The notes under the pieces were generated by a model, which was not told where the DNA came from, ran no database searches, and worked only from the letters and a program-made list of their open reading frames with translations. Below are positions 10,695 through 17,765 of a stretch of DNA of 64,000 nucleotides, piece by piece. Numbering within the stretch: the first letter of the stretch is position 1; every line of letters starts with the position of its first letter. Location: assembly GCF_900110885.1 (NCBI RefSeq), contig NZ_FOFJ01000001.1:1-64000 (forward strand), in the 5' to 3' direction. Origin of the DNA: Azotobacter beijerinckii. Lineage in GTDB: Bacteria; Pseudomonadota; Gammaproteobacteria; Pseudomonadales; Pseudomonadaceae. The position numbers and the translations under genes are program-made.

Positions 10695-10722
10695 TTGACC
10701 AATAAATGAGAAGCGTTATTTT
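10695..10722 (+). promoter_or_regulatory. Fur box and promoter of the PrrF-like sRNA
   Basis: ATAAATGAGAAGCGTTATT at 10702-10720 matches the 19-bp Fur consensus at about 13 positions, including the ATGAGAA core and TTAT. It overlaps a promoter with -35 TTGACC (10695-10700) and -10 TATTTT (10717-10722), 16 bp apart. Iron-bound Fur here would block the sRNA, so it should be made when iron is scarce. Confidence 0.75.
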
Positions 10723-10728
10723 TTGAAA

Positions 10729-10833
10729 ACTGATCGCGAGATCAGCGGTAAACTGACAGAGCGGCTACTCTTCAGGTTATCTCCTCATCAGGCTAATTAC
10801 GGTTTTCGACCCGGCTCTGCCGGGTCTTTTTTT
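10729..10833 (+). ncRNA. prrF: Iron-responsive sRNA of the PrrF/ArrF family
   Basis: A ~105-nt RNA recognised by its conserved core CTCCTCATCAGGCTAAT (about 10779-10797) and terminal stem GACCCGGC-TCT-GCCGGGTC followed by seven Ts. In P. aeruginosa PrrF1/2 (and ArrF in Azotobacter) repress iron-rich and iron-storage proteins during iron starvation through this core, with Hfq. The locus matches: P. aeruginosa prrF1-prrF2 lie next to phuW, as here. Only one copy is present. The last ~37 nt are antisense to the 3' end of phuW. The exact 5' end is inferred from the promoter. Confidence 0.85.
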
Positions 10834-11723
10834 GCCTGCGCGTCGGCGGCCCGCATCGCGGCACAGTAGTCGCGGGCCGGCGTTGCCGGGGTGTACCAGA
10901 CATAGTCGGCGGCCTCCGCCCCCACCGCCTCCCCGGCCTCGGCGAGCAGCAGCACGACGCTTCCGGCTGCCCCGCCGAGATCGGCCAGATGCAGGGGCAC
11001 GCCCAGGTCGCGCCGTACATGGTAGGCGCCGGCCAGCAGCAGGGTCGGCTGCGGCGCGGCCAGCAGGCGTTCGGCCATGCGCCGGTCGCGCTGCTGCTGA
11101 ACGGCGAGCATCGCCGGCCACTGGGACTCCGGCAGTTGACCGCAGTGGGAAGCGCCGATCTGCGCGAGCAGAACCTCGCGCACCCGCGCGCCGCTCGAGG
11201 CGGCGCCGGACAACGCCGGCCGCTCGGCATAGACGCGGCGGACCTCCAGCCTATCCAGATTGGCCGCCAGGAGCGGATAGGGCTGCGCCAGCGCGTGGCG
11301 CAGCAGCGGCTCGTACAGCGCCCAGTCCCACCCCTGGCGCCAGGCCAGGGCCACCGGCAGATCCGCTGGCACCTGGCCCGCGGCGAACGCGGCCTGGGTT
11401 GCCGCCACCCGGGCCTGCTGATCCGGCTCAAGCATCTCCAGCAGCAGACTGCCCTGCGCCCGCCGTCCGGCCAACGCCTCGAGCAGCCACAGCTCGAGGG
11501 CATGATGATCGGGGTTGTCGTGCTTCTCGCCGACCAGTAGCCGCGGCGCCGCCGCTAGCCGCTCGACCAGTTGTGCCGGCGTCAGGCTCGCGCCGCTGCG
11601 CAGGTCGCGGATGGTGCCGGGTTCGACACCCTGCCGTCCCCCGCTGGCCTGCCAGGCGGGCAACGGCGGCAGTGTCTGGCAGGCGGCCAGCAATACCAAG
11701 CAGACGAACAGCAATGAGCGCAT
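10797..11723 (-). CDS. phuW: ChaN-family haem-associated lipoprotein (PhuW-like)
   Basis: 308-aa predicted lipoprotein: signal peptide with lipobox LLAAC (Cys15) and a ChaN domain (about 45-280) including LLVGEKHDNPDHH, the conserved His-containing motif. ChaN-like proteins of other bacteria bind haem and are iron-regulated. PhuW closes the P. aeruginosa haem operon, and here too it follows the phuV ATPase by 11 bp. The start MRSLLF has an AGGAGG 6 nt upstream. Its 3' end overlaps the convergent PrrF-like sRNA. Confidence 0.85.
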   Translation of the reverse strand: MRSLLFVCLVLLAACQTLPPLPAWQASGGRQGVEPGTIRDLRSGASLTPAQLVERLAAAPRLLVGEKHDNPDHHALELWLLEALAGRRAQGSLLLEMLEPDQQARVAATQAAFAAGQVPADLPVALAWRQGWDWALYEPLLRHALAQPYPLLAANLDRLEVRRVYAERPALSGAASSGARVREVLLAQIGASHCGQLPESQWPAMLAVQQQRDRRMAERLLAAPQPTLLLAGAYHVRRDLGVPLHLADLGGAAGSVVLLLAEAGEAVGAEAADYVWYTPATPARDYCAAMRAADAQAKKDPAEPGRKP

Positions 11724-11734
11724 GAATATCCTCC

Positions 11735-12502
11735 TCAGCGCGCCACGATCAGCGGATGCCCCCGCTCCGGGTGGCGCTGTACCAGCACCTCGAGACCGAA
11801 AACCGCCTTCAGCGGCCCGGGAAGCAGGACCTCCTCGGGACTGCCGAGCGCCTGCACGCGACCGTCGGCCAGCAGCAGCAGGCGGTCGCAATAACGCGCC
11901 GCCAGGTTCAGGTCGTGGAGTATCGCCAGCACCGCCGTGCCGTGTCCGGCGAACGCCCGCACCGCCTGCAGGATACTGTGCTGGTGCAGGGGGTCGAGCA
12001 TCGAGGTCGGCTCGTCGAGCAATAGCACCTGCTGCGCCCCACCCGGCCAGAGCTGCGCCAGCACCCGCGCCAGATGGACCCGCTGGCGCTCGCCGCCGGA
12101 CAGGGTCAGGTAGCTGCGCCCCCTCAGGTGCGTGGCGTCCGCCGCCGCCAGTGCTCGGGCGACGATCTCGGCATCGCGCCGCCGGCCGCTGGCATGAGGC
12201 AGACGACCGAAGCCGACCACCTCCTCGACGCGAAAGGCGAACTCCAGCACCGGACTCTGCGGCAGCACCGCCAGCCGGCGCGCCCGTTCAGGCCCCCGCC
12301 AGTCGGCCAGCGGCCGGCCATCCAGGCGGACCTGGCCCTCCGCCGGGCGCAGCTCGCCGGACAGCGCCGCCAGCAGCGAGGACTTGCCCGCCCCGTTCGG
12401 CCCCAGCACGCCGAGCAGCTCGCCGGGCCGCAGCTCCAGGTCGATACCGCTCAACACCTGACGGCCGCCGCGCTGCACGGCCAGTTGCTCGGCCTGCAGC
12501 AT
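11735..12502 (-). CDS. phuV: Haemin ABC transporter ATP-binding protein
   Basis: 255-aa ABC ATPase of the HmuV/PhuV type that would energise haem import across the inner membrane with PhuU. Walker A is GPNGAGKS (34-41), signature LSGGERQ, and Walker B LLLDEPTS followed by a switch His in [23 protein letters not shown] is typical of HmuV. The start MLQAEQLAV overlaps the stop of the permease gene (ATGA), so the two are coupled. The periplasmic haem-binding protein that normally completes this transporter is not encoded nearby. Confidence 0.9.
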   Translation of the reverse strand: MLQAEQLAVQRGGRQVLSGIDLELRPGELLGVLGPNGAGKSSLLAALSGELRPAEGQVRLDGRPLADWRGPERARRLAVLPQSPVLEFAFRVEEVVGFGRLPHASGRRRDAEIVARALAAADATHLRGRSYLTLSGGERQRVHLARVLAQLWPGGAQQVLLLDEPTSMLDPLHQHSILQAVRAFAGHGTAVLAILHDLNLAARYCDRLLLLADGRVQALGSPEEVLLPGPLKAVFGLEVLVQRHPERGHPLIVAR

Positions 12503-13545
12503 CAGAGCGGCTCCCGGCGCAGCAGCCAGAGGAAAAAGGGCGCACCGAGCAGCGCCGTGACGATACCGAGCGGCAGCTCGGCCGGGGCCAGCAGCAGGCG
12601 CGCCAGCAGATCGGCGAACAGCAGCAGGCTGGCGCCGGCGAGCATGGCAGCCGGCAGCAGCAGTCGATGATCCGGCCCGCAGAGCAGGCGCAGCAGATGC
12701 GGCACCAGCAGGCCGACGAAGCCGACCAGCCCTGCCGCGGCCACTGCCGCACCGACGCCCAACGCCGTGCAGAACACCAGCTCGCGTTTCAGCCGCTCCA
12801 CCTCGAAGCCCAGATGGCGTGCCTCCGATTCGCCCAGCAACAGGGCGTTCAGCGCCCCGGCACGACGCGGCAGCCAGAGCGCCACGCCAAGGGTCGCCAG
12901 CAGCAGCGGCCAGAGCCGGGCGTAGCTGGCGCCGCTCAGGCTGCCGAGGTTCCAGAAAGTCAGCCGGCGCAGCGCGGCATCGTCGGCCAGATAGCCGAAC
13001 AGGCCGATCGCCGCCCCCGCCAGAGCGCTGAGGGCAAGTCCGGCGAGCAGCATGGTGGCCACCCGGGTCTGGCCGTCGCGCCGCCCCAGCCGGTAGACCA
13101 GCGCGGTCACCGCCAGACCACCGGCGAAGGCGCTCGCCGACAGCAGAGTGGGCGACGCCTCGGGCGGCACTCCAGCGCCGAGCAGCGAACCGCCGACGAT
13201 CGCCAGCGCCGCGCCTAGCGCCGCACCGCTGGACACCCCGATCAGTCCGGGATCGGCGAGCGGGTTGCGGAACAGGGCCTGCATCGCCACCCCGCTCAGG
13301 GCCAGCACGCTGCCCACCGCCAGGCCGAGCAAGGCCCGCGGCAGACGGATCTGCCCGACGATCAGCTCGGCCTGCTCGAGCCCTGCCCCGGACAGCGGCA
13401 CGCCGGCCAGGCGCAGCAGGGCCAGCAGGGAGTCGACCAAGGGCAGCCGCAGCGGCCCCAGCGCCAGCGACAGCCAGAAGGCGAGCAGCAGCAACAGGCT
13501 CAGGGCGATCAGCAGGACACGGGGGCGGCGGACGAAGGCGCTCAT
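12502..13545 (-). CDS. phuU: Haemin ABC transporter permease (FecCD family)
   Basis: 347-aa inner-membrane permease with about ten hydrophobic segments and the FecCD/BtuC signature [28 protein letters not shown] (given here as a region, about residues 95-125). It pairs with PhuV to carry haem; the ATPase type makes haem the more likely substrate than cobalamin or a siderophore. Start MSAFVRRPR, with a GATCCC-poor but usable site. It is the first gene of a phuU-phuV-phuW group and is divergent from the Rieske gene, in the place where phuT, phuS and phuR would be expected. Confidence 0.85.
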   Translation of the reverse strand: MSAFVRRPRVLLIALSLLLLLAFWLSLALGPLRLPLVDSLLALLRLAGVPLSGAGLEQAELIVGQIRLPRALLGLAVGSVLALSGVAMQALFRNPLADPGLIGVSSGAALGAALAIVGGSLLGAGVPPEASPTLLSASAFAGGLAVTALVYRLGRRDGQTRVATMLLAGLALSALAGAAIGLFGYLADDAALRRLTFWNLGSLSGASYARLWPLLLATLGVALWLPRRAGALNALLLGESEARHLGFEVERLKRELVFCTALGVGAAVAAAGLVGFVGLLVPHLLRLLCGPDHRLLLPAAMLAGASLLLFADLLARLLLAPAELPLGIVTALLGAPFFLWLLRREPL

Positions 13546-13663
13546 GAAGGGATCTGGCGGCAACGGTGGCGGCAAGGATAAGAGGCGGCCCGGCCAATCG
13601 CCAGCGCACGGCTTCCGCCGCCGCCTGCCGGCGTGGATAATCCCGGGCTTTTCGGGAGGCGCC

Positions 13664-13981
13664 ATGCAGTTTCTCTGTAGCGGGAACGACCTCGGCGAAG
13701 GACAAAGCCGCGGCTTCCGGCTGGAAGGGCGGAAACTCCTCGCGGTCCGCCGGGACGGTCGGGTCTTCGTCTACCTCAACCGCTGCCCGCACCGCGGCAT
13801 TCCGCTGGAGTGGCAGGCCGACCAGTTCCTCGACCCCAGCGGCAGCCTGATCCAGTGCGCCACCCACGGCGCGCTGTTTCTCATTGACGACGGCGAATGC
13901 GTGGCCGGCCCCTGTGCCGGGCAGCACCTGCCGCGCATCGACTGCCGCGAGGACGCCGCCGGCATCTGGGTGCGGCTGTAA
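13664..13981 (+). CDS. Rieske [2Fe-2S] ferredoxin-like protein
   Basis: 105-aa single-domain Rieske protein with both cluster motifs: CPHRG (about residues 42-46) and CATHGALF (about 66-73), which supply two Cys and two His. It is the size of stand-alone Rieske ferredoxins that pass electrons to oxygenases or serve in redox sensing, but no oxygenase is adjacent, so the partner is unknown. GGGAGG lies 7 nt before ATG. It is divergent from phuU and convergent with sfsA. Confidence 0.9.
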   Translation: MQFLCSGNDLGEGQSRGFRLEGRKLLAVRRDGRVFVYLNRCPHRGIPLEWQADQFLDPSGSLIQCATHGALFLIDDGECVAGPCAGQHLPRIDCREDAAGIWVRL

Positions 13982-13999
13982 CCCACCCCCCTGCCGGGC

Positions 14000-14707
14000 C
14001 TACAGGCACACCTCCAGCCGGCGCGTCAGGCGGATCGCCGCGGGCGACAGCTCGGCGCCGTAGGCGAGCACCTCGACGCCCGCCGCCACCGCCTCGCGCA
14101 GCGCCTGCGCATAGCCCGGATCGATCTCCGCCGCCGGGCGCACCGCCGCAACGCCGGACAGGTTCACGCAGTACAGCTGCACCGCGCGCACGCCCTGCCG
14201 CGCCAGGGCCGCCAGTTCGCGCAGGTGCTTGGCGCCGCGCTCGGTGCGCGCATCGGGGAAGACCGCGACCGAGCTGTCGGCGAACCCCAGGGTGACGCTC
14301 TTCACCTCGACGAAGGCCGTCCCGCCCGGATAGTCCAGGCAGAAATCCACCCGGCTGTTCTCCGTGCCGTAGCGCACCTCCCGGCGCAGCCCGGTGAAAC
14401 CGGCCAGCTCGACGATCAGCCCGGCGCGCAACGCCTCCTCCACCAGAGGATTGGCCCGCGCGGTGTTCACGCAGGCCAACCGCCCCTGCGGCGTTTCGCT
14501 CAGCTCCCAGGTGCCGGGCAGCTTGCGCCGGGGGTCGTTCGAGCGGCTGAACCAGATGCGCCCGCCCGCCTTCATGCAGTTGAGCATGGAGCCGGTGTTC
14601 GGACAGTGGATGCACAGCAGCTCGCCGGCCGGCGTCTCGATGTCGGCGAGAAAGCGCTTGTAACGGCGCAGCAGGCGCCCCTCCTCCAGCCGCGGGTCAA
14701 ACTGCAT
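14000..14707 (-). CDS. sfsA: DNA/RNA nuclease SfsA
   Basis: 235-aa SfsA family protein, first described in E. coli as a sugar fermentation stimulation factor and containing a nuclease-like fold. Family features are CPNTGSML near residue 36, the restriction-like VDFCLDYP and VEVKS segments around 120-140, and [13 protein letters not shown] after them. The start [10 protein letters not shown] overlaps the 3' end of the upstream aminotransferase gene by 11 bp, pointing to coupled expression. Its cellular role in pseudomonads is unclear. Confidence 0.92.
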   Translation of the reverse strand: MQFDPRLEEGRLLRRYKRFLADIETPAGELLCIHCPNTGSMLNCMKAGGRIWFSRSNDPRRKLPGTWELSETPQGRLACVNTARANPLVEEALRAGLIVELAGFTGLRREVRYGTENSRVDFCLDYPGGTAFVEVKSVTLGFADSSVAVFPDARTERGAKHLRELAALARQGVRAVQLYCVNLSGVAAVRPAAEIDPGYAQALREAVAAGVEVLAYGAELSPAAIRLTRRLEVCL

Positions 14708-15872
14708 CGGGCCGCCAGCTCCTCAGACCCCGGGCGATGCGCTCGACCGCCTGCGCTAGGCGCGGCAGGCTCTGGGTATAGGCGAAGCGCACATGGCGAC
14801 CGGCCAGATGGCGACCGAAATCGATCCCCGGGGTGATCGCGACGAATTCGCTCTCCAGGAAGTGCCGACAGAAAGCGAAGGAGTCATCGCCGAAGGCGCC
14901 GATGTCGGCATACAGATAGAAGGCGCCCTCGGGCTCCACGGCAATCCTGAACCCTAACTCGCGCAACGCCGGCAGCAGGTAGTCGCGGCGCCGGGCGAAC
15001 TCCGCGCGACGCTCCTCGAGGATCGCCAGGGTCTCGTCCGAAAAGCAGGCCAGCGCGGCATACTGGGCCACCGTCGACGCACTGATGTAGAGGTTCTGCG
15101 CCAGCTTCTCCAGTTCGGGCACTGCCTCATCCGGCGCGACCAGCCAGCCGAGCCGCCAGCCGGTCATGCCGAAATACTTGGAAAAACTGTTGAGCACGAA
15201 GGCGTCGTCGTCCACCTCCAGCACACTGGAGGCGTCCATGCCGTAGGTCAGCCCGTGGTAGATCTCGTCGACCACCAGATGGCCGCCGCGCGCGCGCAGG
15301 GCAGCCGCCAGCGCTGCCAGCTCGTCGCGCCGCAGCAGCGTCCCGGTGGGATTGGCCGGCGAAGCGACCAGGGCGCCGACGCTTTCGGCCATCCAGTGCT
15401 GCGCCACTAGCTCCGGGGTCAGGTGATAGCGTTGCTCCGGACCCACCGGTACCAGCTGCGCGCCGCCCTCGACCAGGCGCAGGAAATGGCGGTTGCAGGG
15501 ATAGCCGGGGTCGGCCAGCAGCCAGTGCCGGCCCGGATCGACCAGCAGGCTCGCGGCCAGCAGCAGGGCGCCGGAGCCGCCGGGCGTGATCAGAATGCGC
15601 TCGGGGTCTATAGTCAAACGGTAACGTCGTGCATAGAAATGGGCGATGGCTTCGCGAAGCTGCGGCAGGCCGCGCGCGGCGGTGTAACGGGTATGTCCGG
15701 CTGCCAGTGCCGCCTGCCCTGCGACGACGATGGGCGTCGCCGTGGTGAAGTCCGGCTCGCCGATCTCCAGATGGATCACGTCGTGGCCCAGGGCCTGGAG
15801 CTGGTTGGCACGGGCCAGCAGGGCCATGACGTGAAAGGGTTCGATGGCACGGCTGCGCGCACTGTAGGACAT
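14697..15872 (-). CDS. PLP-dependent aminotransferase, class I/II
   Basis: 391-aa fold-type I aminotransferase. The PLP lysine is in [15 protein letters not shown] (about residues 236-250), and upstream are SPANPTG and VVDEIYHGL with the cofactor Asn and Asp/Tyr. Substrate is not predictable from sequence; close relatives are annotated as aspartate/tyrosine/aromatic or alanine aminotransferases. The start [13 protein letters not shown] was chosen by family N-termini. The same gene lies upstream of dksA in P. aeruginosa. Here it is divergent from dksA and overlaps sfsA. Confidence 0.88.
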   Translation of the reverse strand: MSYSARSRAIEPFHVMALLARANQLQALGHDVIHLEIGEPDFTTATPIVVAGQAALAAGHTRYTAARGLPQLREAIAHFYARRYRLTIDPERILITPGGSGALLLAASLLVDPGRHWLLADPGYPCNRHFLRLVEGGAQLVPVGPEQRYHLTPELVAQHWMAESVGALVASPANPTGTLLRRDELAALAAALRARGGHLVVDEIYHGLTYGMDASSVLEVDDDAFVLNSFSKYFGMTGWRLGWLVAPDEAVPELEKLAQNLYISASTVAQYAALACFSDETLAILEERRAEFARRRDYLLPALRELGFRIAVEPEGAFYLYADIGAFGDDSFAFCRHFLESEFVAITPGIDFGRHLAGRHVRFAYTQSLPRLAQAVERIARGLRSWRPDAV

Positions 15873-16070
15873 GGCCACGGGCCTTCCTTCGAGACGGGGC
15901 GGAGGGCGGATTCTACCCCCACCGGACCGCTCTGGCAGCAGCCTTGGCAACGGAGAGTGGCGCAGCCCCATAGCTTCTGGTAAGTTCGGCCGCTTGCAGT
16001 CGCAGGGCCGACGGCGTCGGCAGGGAACAGTGCCTGCGTGTATGGATTAGAGAGAGCGAGGCGGTCATCC

Positions 16071-16511
16071 ATGCCCACCAAAGCAAAGCAGAACAACCAA
16101 CTGGTTCGCGGTTTCGAGCCCTACCCGGAAACTCCGGGCGAGGAATACATGAGCGACAACATGCGCGCTCACTTCGTCAATATCCTCAATAAATGGAAGC
16201 AGGAGTTGATGGAGGAGGTCGACCGTACCGTGCACCACATGCAGGACGAGGCCGCCAACTTCCCCGATCCCGCCGATCGGGCCAGCCAGGAAGAGGAGTT
16301 CAGTCTGGAACTGCGCGCCCGCGACCGCGAGCGCAAACTGATCAAGAAGATCGACGAAACCCTGCAACTGATTGAAGACAACGAGTACGGCTGGTGCGAC
16401 TCCTGCGGTGTGGAGATCGGCATCCGCCGCCTCGAAGCCCGCCCCACCGCCACCCTGTGCATCGACTGCAAGACCCTTGCGGAGATCAAGGAAAAGCAGA
16501 TCGGCGGCTGA
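16071..16511 (+). CDS. dksA: RNA polymerase-binding transcription factor DksA
   Basis: Binds the secondary channel of RNA polymerase and, with ppGpp, turns down rRNA promoters and activates amino-acid biosynthesis genes. The 146-aa protein has a coiled coil (about 30-108) with tip residues in DPADRA (Asp69, Ala71) and a C-terminal zinc finger using Cys109, Cys112, Cys130 and Cys133. Start MPTKAKQ by alignment; an in-frame upstream ATG lacks a ribosome site. The window also holds rRNA promoters, its classic targets. Confidence 0.97.
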   Translation: MPTKAKQNNQLVRGFEPYPETPGEEYMSDNMRAHFVNILNKWKQELMEEVDRTVHHMQDEAANFPDPADRASQEEEFSLELRARDRERKLIKKIDETLQLIEDNEYGWCDSCGVEIGIRRLEARPTATLCIDCKTLAEIKEKQIGG

Positions 16512-16520
16512 TCCGGTGTC

Positions 16521-16540
16521 CGGGGCGCCACGGCGCCCCG
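16521..16540. terminator. GC-rich hairpin between dksA and gluQ
   Basis: A perfect 9-bp inverted repeat CGGGGCGCC/GGCGCCCCG 9 bp after the dksA stop. No T run follows, so it is a possible attenuator or 3'-end stabiliser rather than a clear intrinsic terminator. Confidence 0.4.
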
Positions 16541-16602
16541 CGTCGCATCTGCAGCCCGGCCGGCTTCCGCCGCCCCGATCGGCAGCTCCTGCCGAGCGCC
16601 GC

Positions 16603-17499
16603 ATGACCGCCTCATCTCCCTCCCCCTACGTCGGCCGCTTCGCGCCCACCCCCAGCGGCTACCTGCACTTTGGCTCGCTGATCGCCGCTCTGGCGTCCTA
16701 TCTGGATGCACGCAATGCCGGCGGCCGCTGGTTGCTGCGCATGGAGGATCTCGACCCGCCCCGCGAGGTGCCGGGCGCCCAAGCCGCTATTCTCAAGACC
16801 CTGGAAGACTACGGTTTCGCCTGGGACGGGCCTGTCGTGCGGCAGAGCGAGCGTCTCGCACGTTACGGCGAGGTGGTCGAGCGCCTGCTCGAACAGGGCC
16901 TGGCCTATGCCTGCACCTGTTCGCGCAGGCAGCTGGAGGGATTCTCCGGGATCTACCCGGGCTTCTGCCGGGAGGCCGGGCAGGAGCCCCGCGACGCCGC
17001 CATCCGCCTGCGCGTGCCGGAGCGCGAATACGCCTTCGTCGACCGGGTGCAGGGCGCCTTCACCCAGCACCTCGGCCGCGAGGTCGGCGACTTCGTGATC
17101 CGCCGCCGCGACGGCCTCTACGCCTATCAGTTGGCGGTGGTCCTCGACGATGCCTGGCAGGGGGTAACCGACGTGGTGCGCGGTGCCGACCTGCTCGATT
17201 CGACGCCACGCCAGCTCTACCTGCAGAAACTGCTCGGCCTGCCCCGCCCGCACTACCTGCACGTACCGCTGATCGTCCAGACGGACGGCCACAAGCTGGG
17301 CAAGTCCTACCGCTCGCCCCCGCTGCCCGCCGAACGGGCCGGACCGCTGCTGCTGCGCGCCCTGCGCGCCCTCGGCCAGCACCCGCCGGCCGAGCTGGGC
17401 AAAGCCCGCCCGCGGGAACTGCTCGACTGGGGCATCGCCCACTGGGACGCCGGGCGCATCCCGCACTGCCGAACCCTGGCCGAGGCGGCACTGGACTGA
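16603..17499 (+). CDS. gluQ: Glutamyl-Q tRNA(Asp) synthetase
   Basis: Glutamylates the queuosine base at the wobble position of tRNA-Asp. It is a truncated paralogue of glutamyl-tRNA synthetase with only the catalytic core, as its 298-aa length shows. The HIGH-equivalent is PTPSGYLHFGS (about 16-26) and the KMSKS-equivalent is HKLGKS (about 229-234). A zinc site may be formed by CTCSRRQL and YPGFC. Start MTASSPSPYVGRF. The dksA-gluQ order is widely conserved in gammaproteobacteria. Confidence 0.94.
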   Translation: MTASSPSPYVGRFAPTPSGYLHFGSLIAALASYLDARNAGGRWLLRMEDLDPPREVPGAQAAILKTLEDYGFAWDGPVVRQSERLARYGEVVERLLEQGLAYACTCSRRQLEGFSGIYPGFCREAGQEPRDAAIRLRVPEREYAFVDRVQGAFTQHLGREVGDFVIRRRDGLYAYQLAVVLDDAWQGVTDVVRGADLLDSTPRQLYLQKLLGLPRPHYLHVPLIVQTDGHKLGKSYRSPPLPAERAGPLLLRALRALGQHPPAELGKARPRELLDWGIAHWDAGRIPHCRTLAEAALD

Positions 17500-17588
17500 G
17501 CAACCGGCAAAAGCACGCCGCCACGTTTGCGCCGGACCGTACATCCATTACCATCCGCAGCACTCACGTCCCATCAAAGGGAAACGCC

Positions 17589-17765
17589 ATGTACATCTAT
17601 CGGCTGGTCCTGCTGCTGGTGGTGGGAATCTACCTGTTCTCCCCCGCCATCATGGACTGGTGGATCGACCCCGACGGCGCCTGGTACCGCCCGTACCTGC
17701 TGTGGCTGATCCTCATCGTGGTGACCTTCATCCTCCAGAGCCAGCCCGACGCCGATGAGCTTTAG
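17589..17765 (+). CDS. cbrX: Small membrane protein CbrX
   Basis: 58-aa protein, almost entirely two hydrophobic helices (about residues 4-20 and 37-51) with an acidic loop between. Its stop lies inside the start of cbrA (11-bp overlap), so cbrA translation is probably coupled to it. A small ORF at this place in other pseudomonads has been called CbrX. It may assist the membrane sensor CbrA, but function is unproven. AAGGGAAA lies 6 nt before the ATG. Confidence 0.8.
   Translation: MYIYRLVLLLVVGIYLFSPAIMDWWIDPDGAWYRPYLLWLILIVVTFILQSQPDADEL

Noticed and set aside
11735-13927. A 730-codon open frame on the minus strand that contains phuV
   Set aside because: Only its 3' third is a real ABC ATPase. 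The rest runs through phuU in the wrong frame and lacks any family motif; phuU coding clearly occupies that stretch in another frame.
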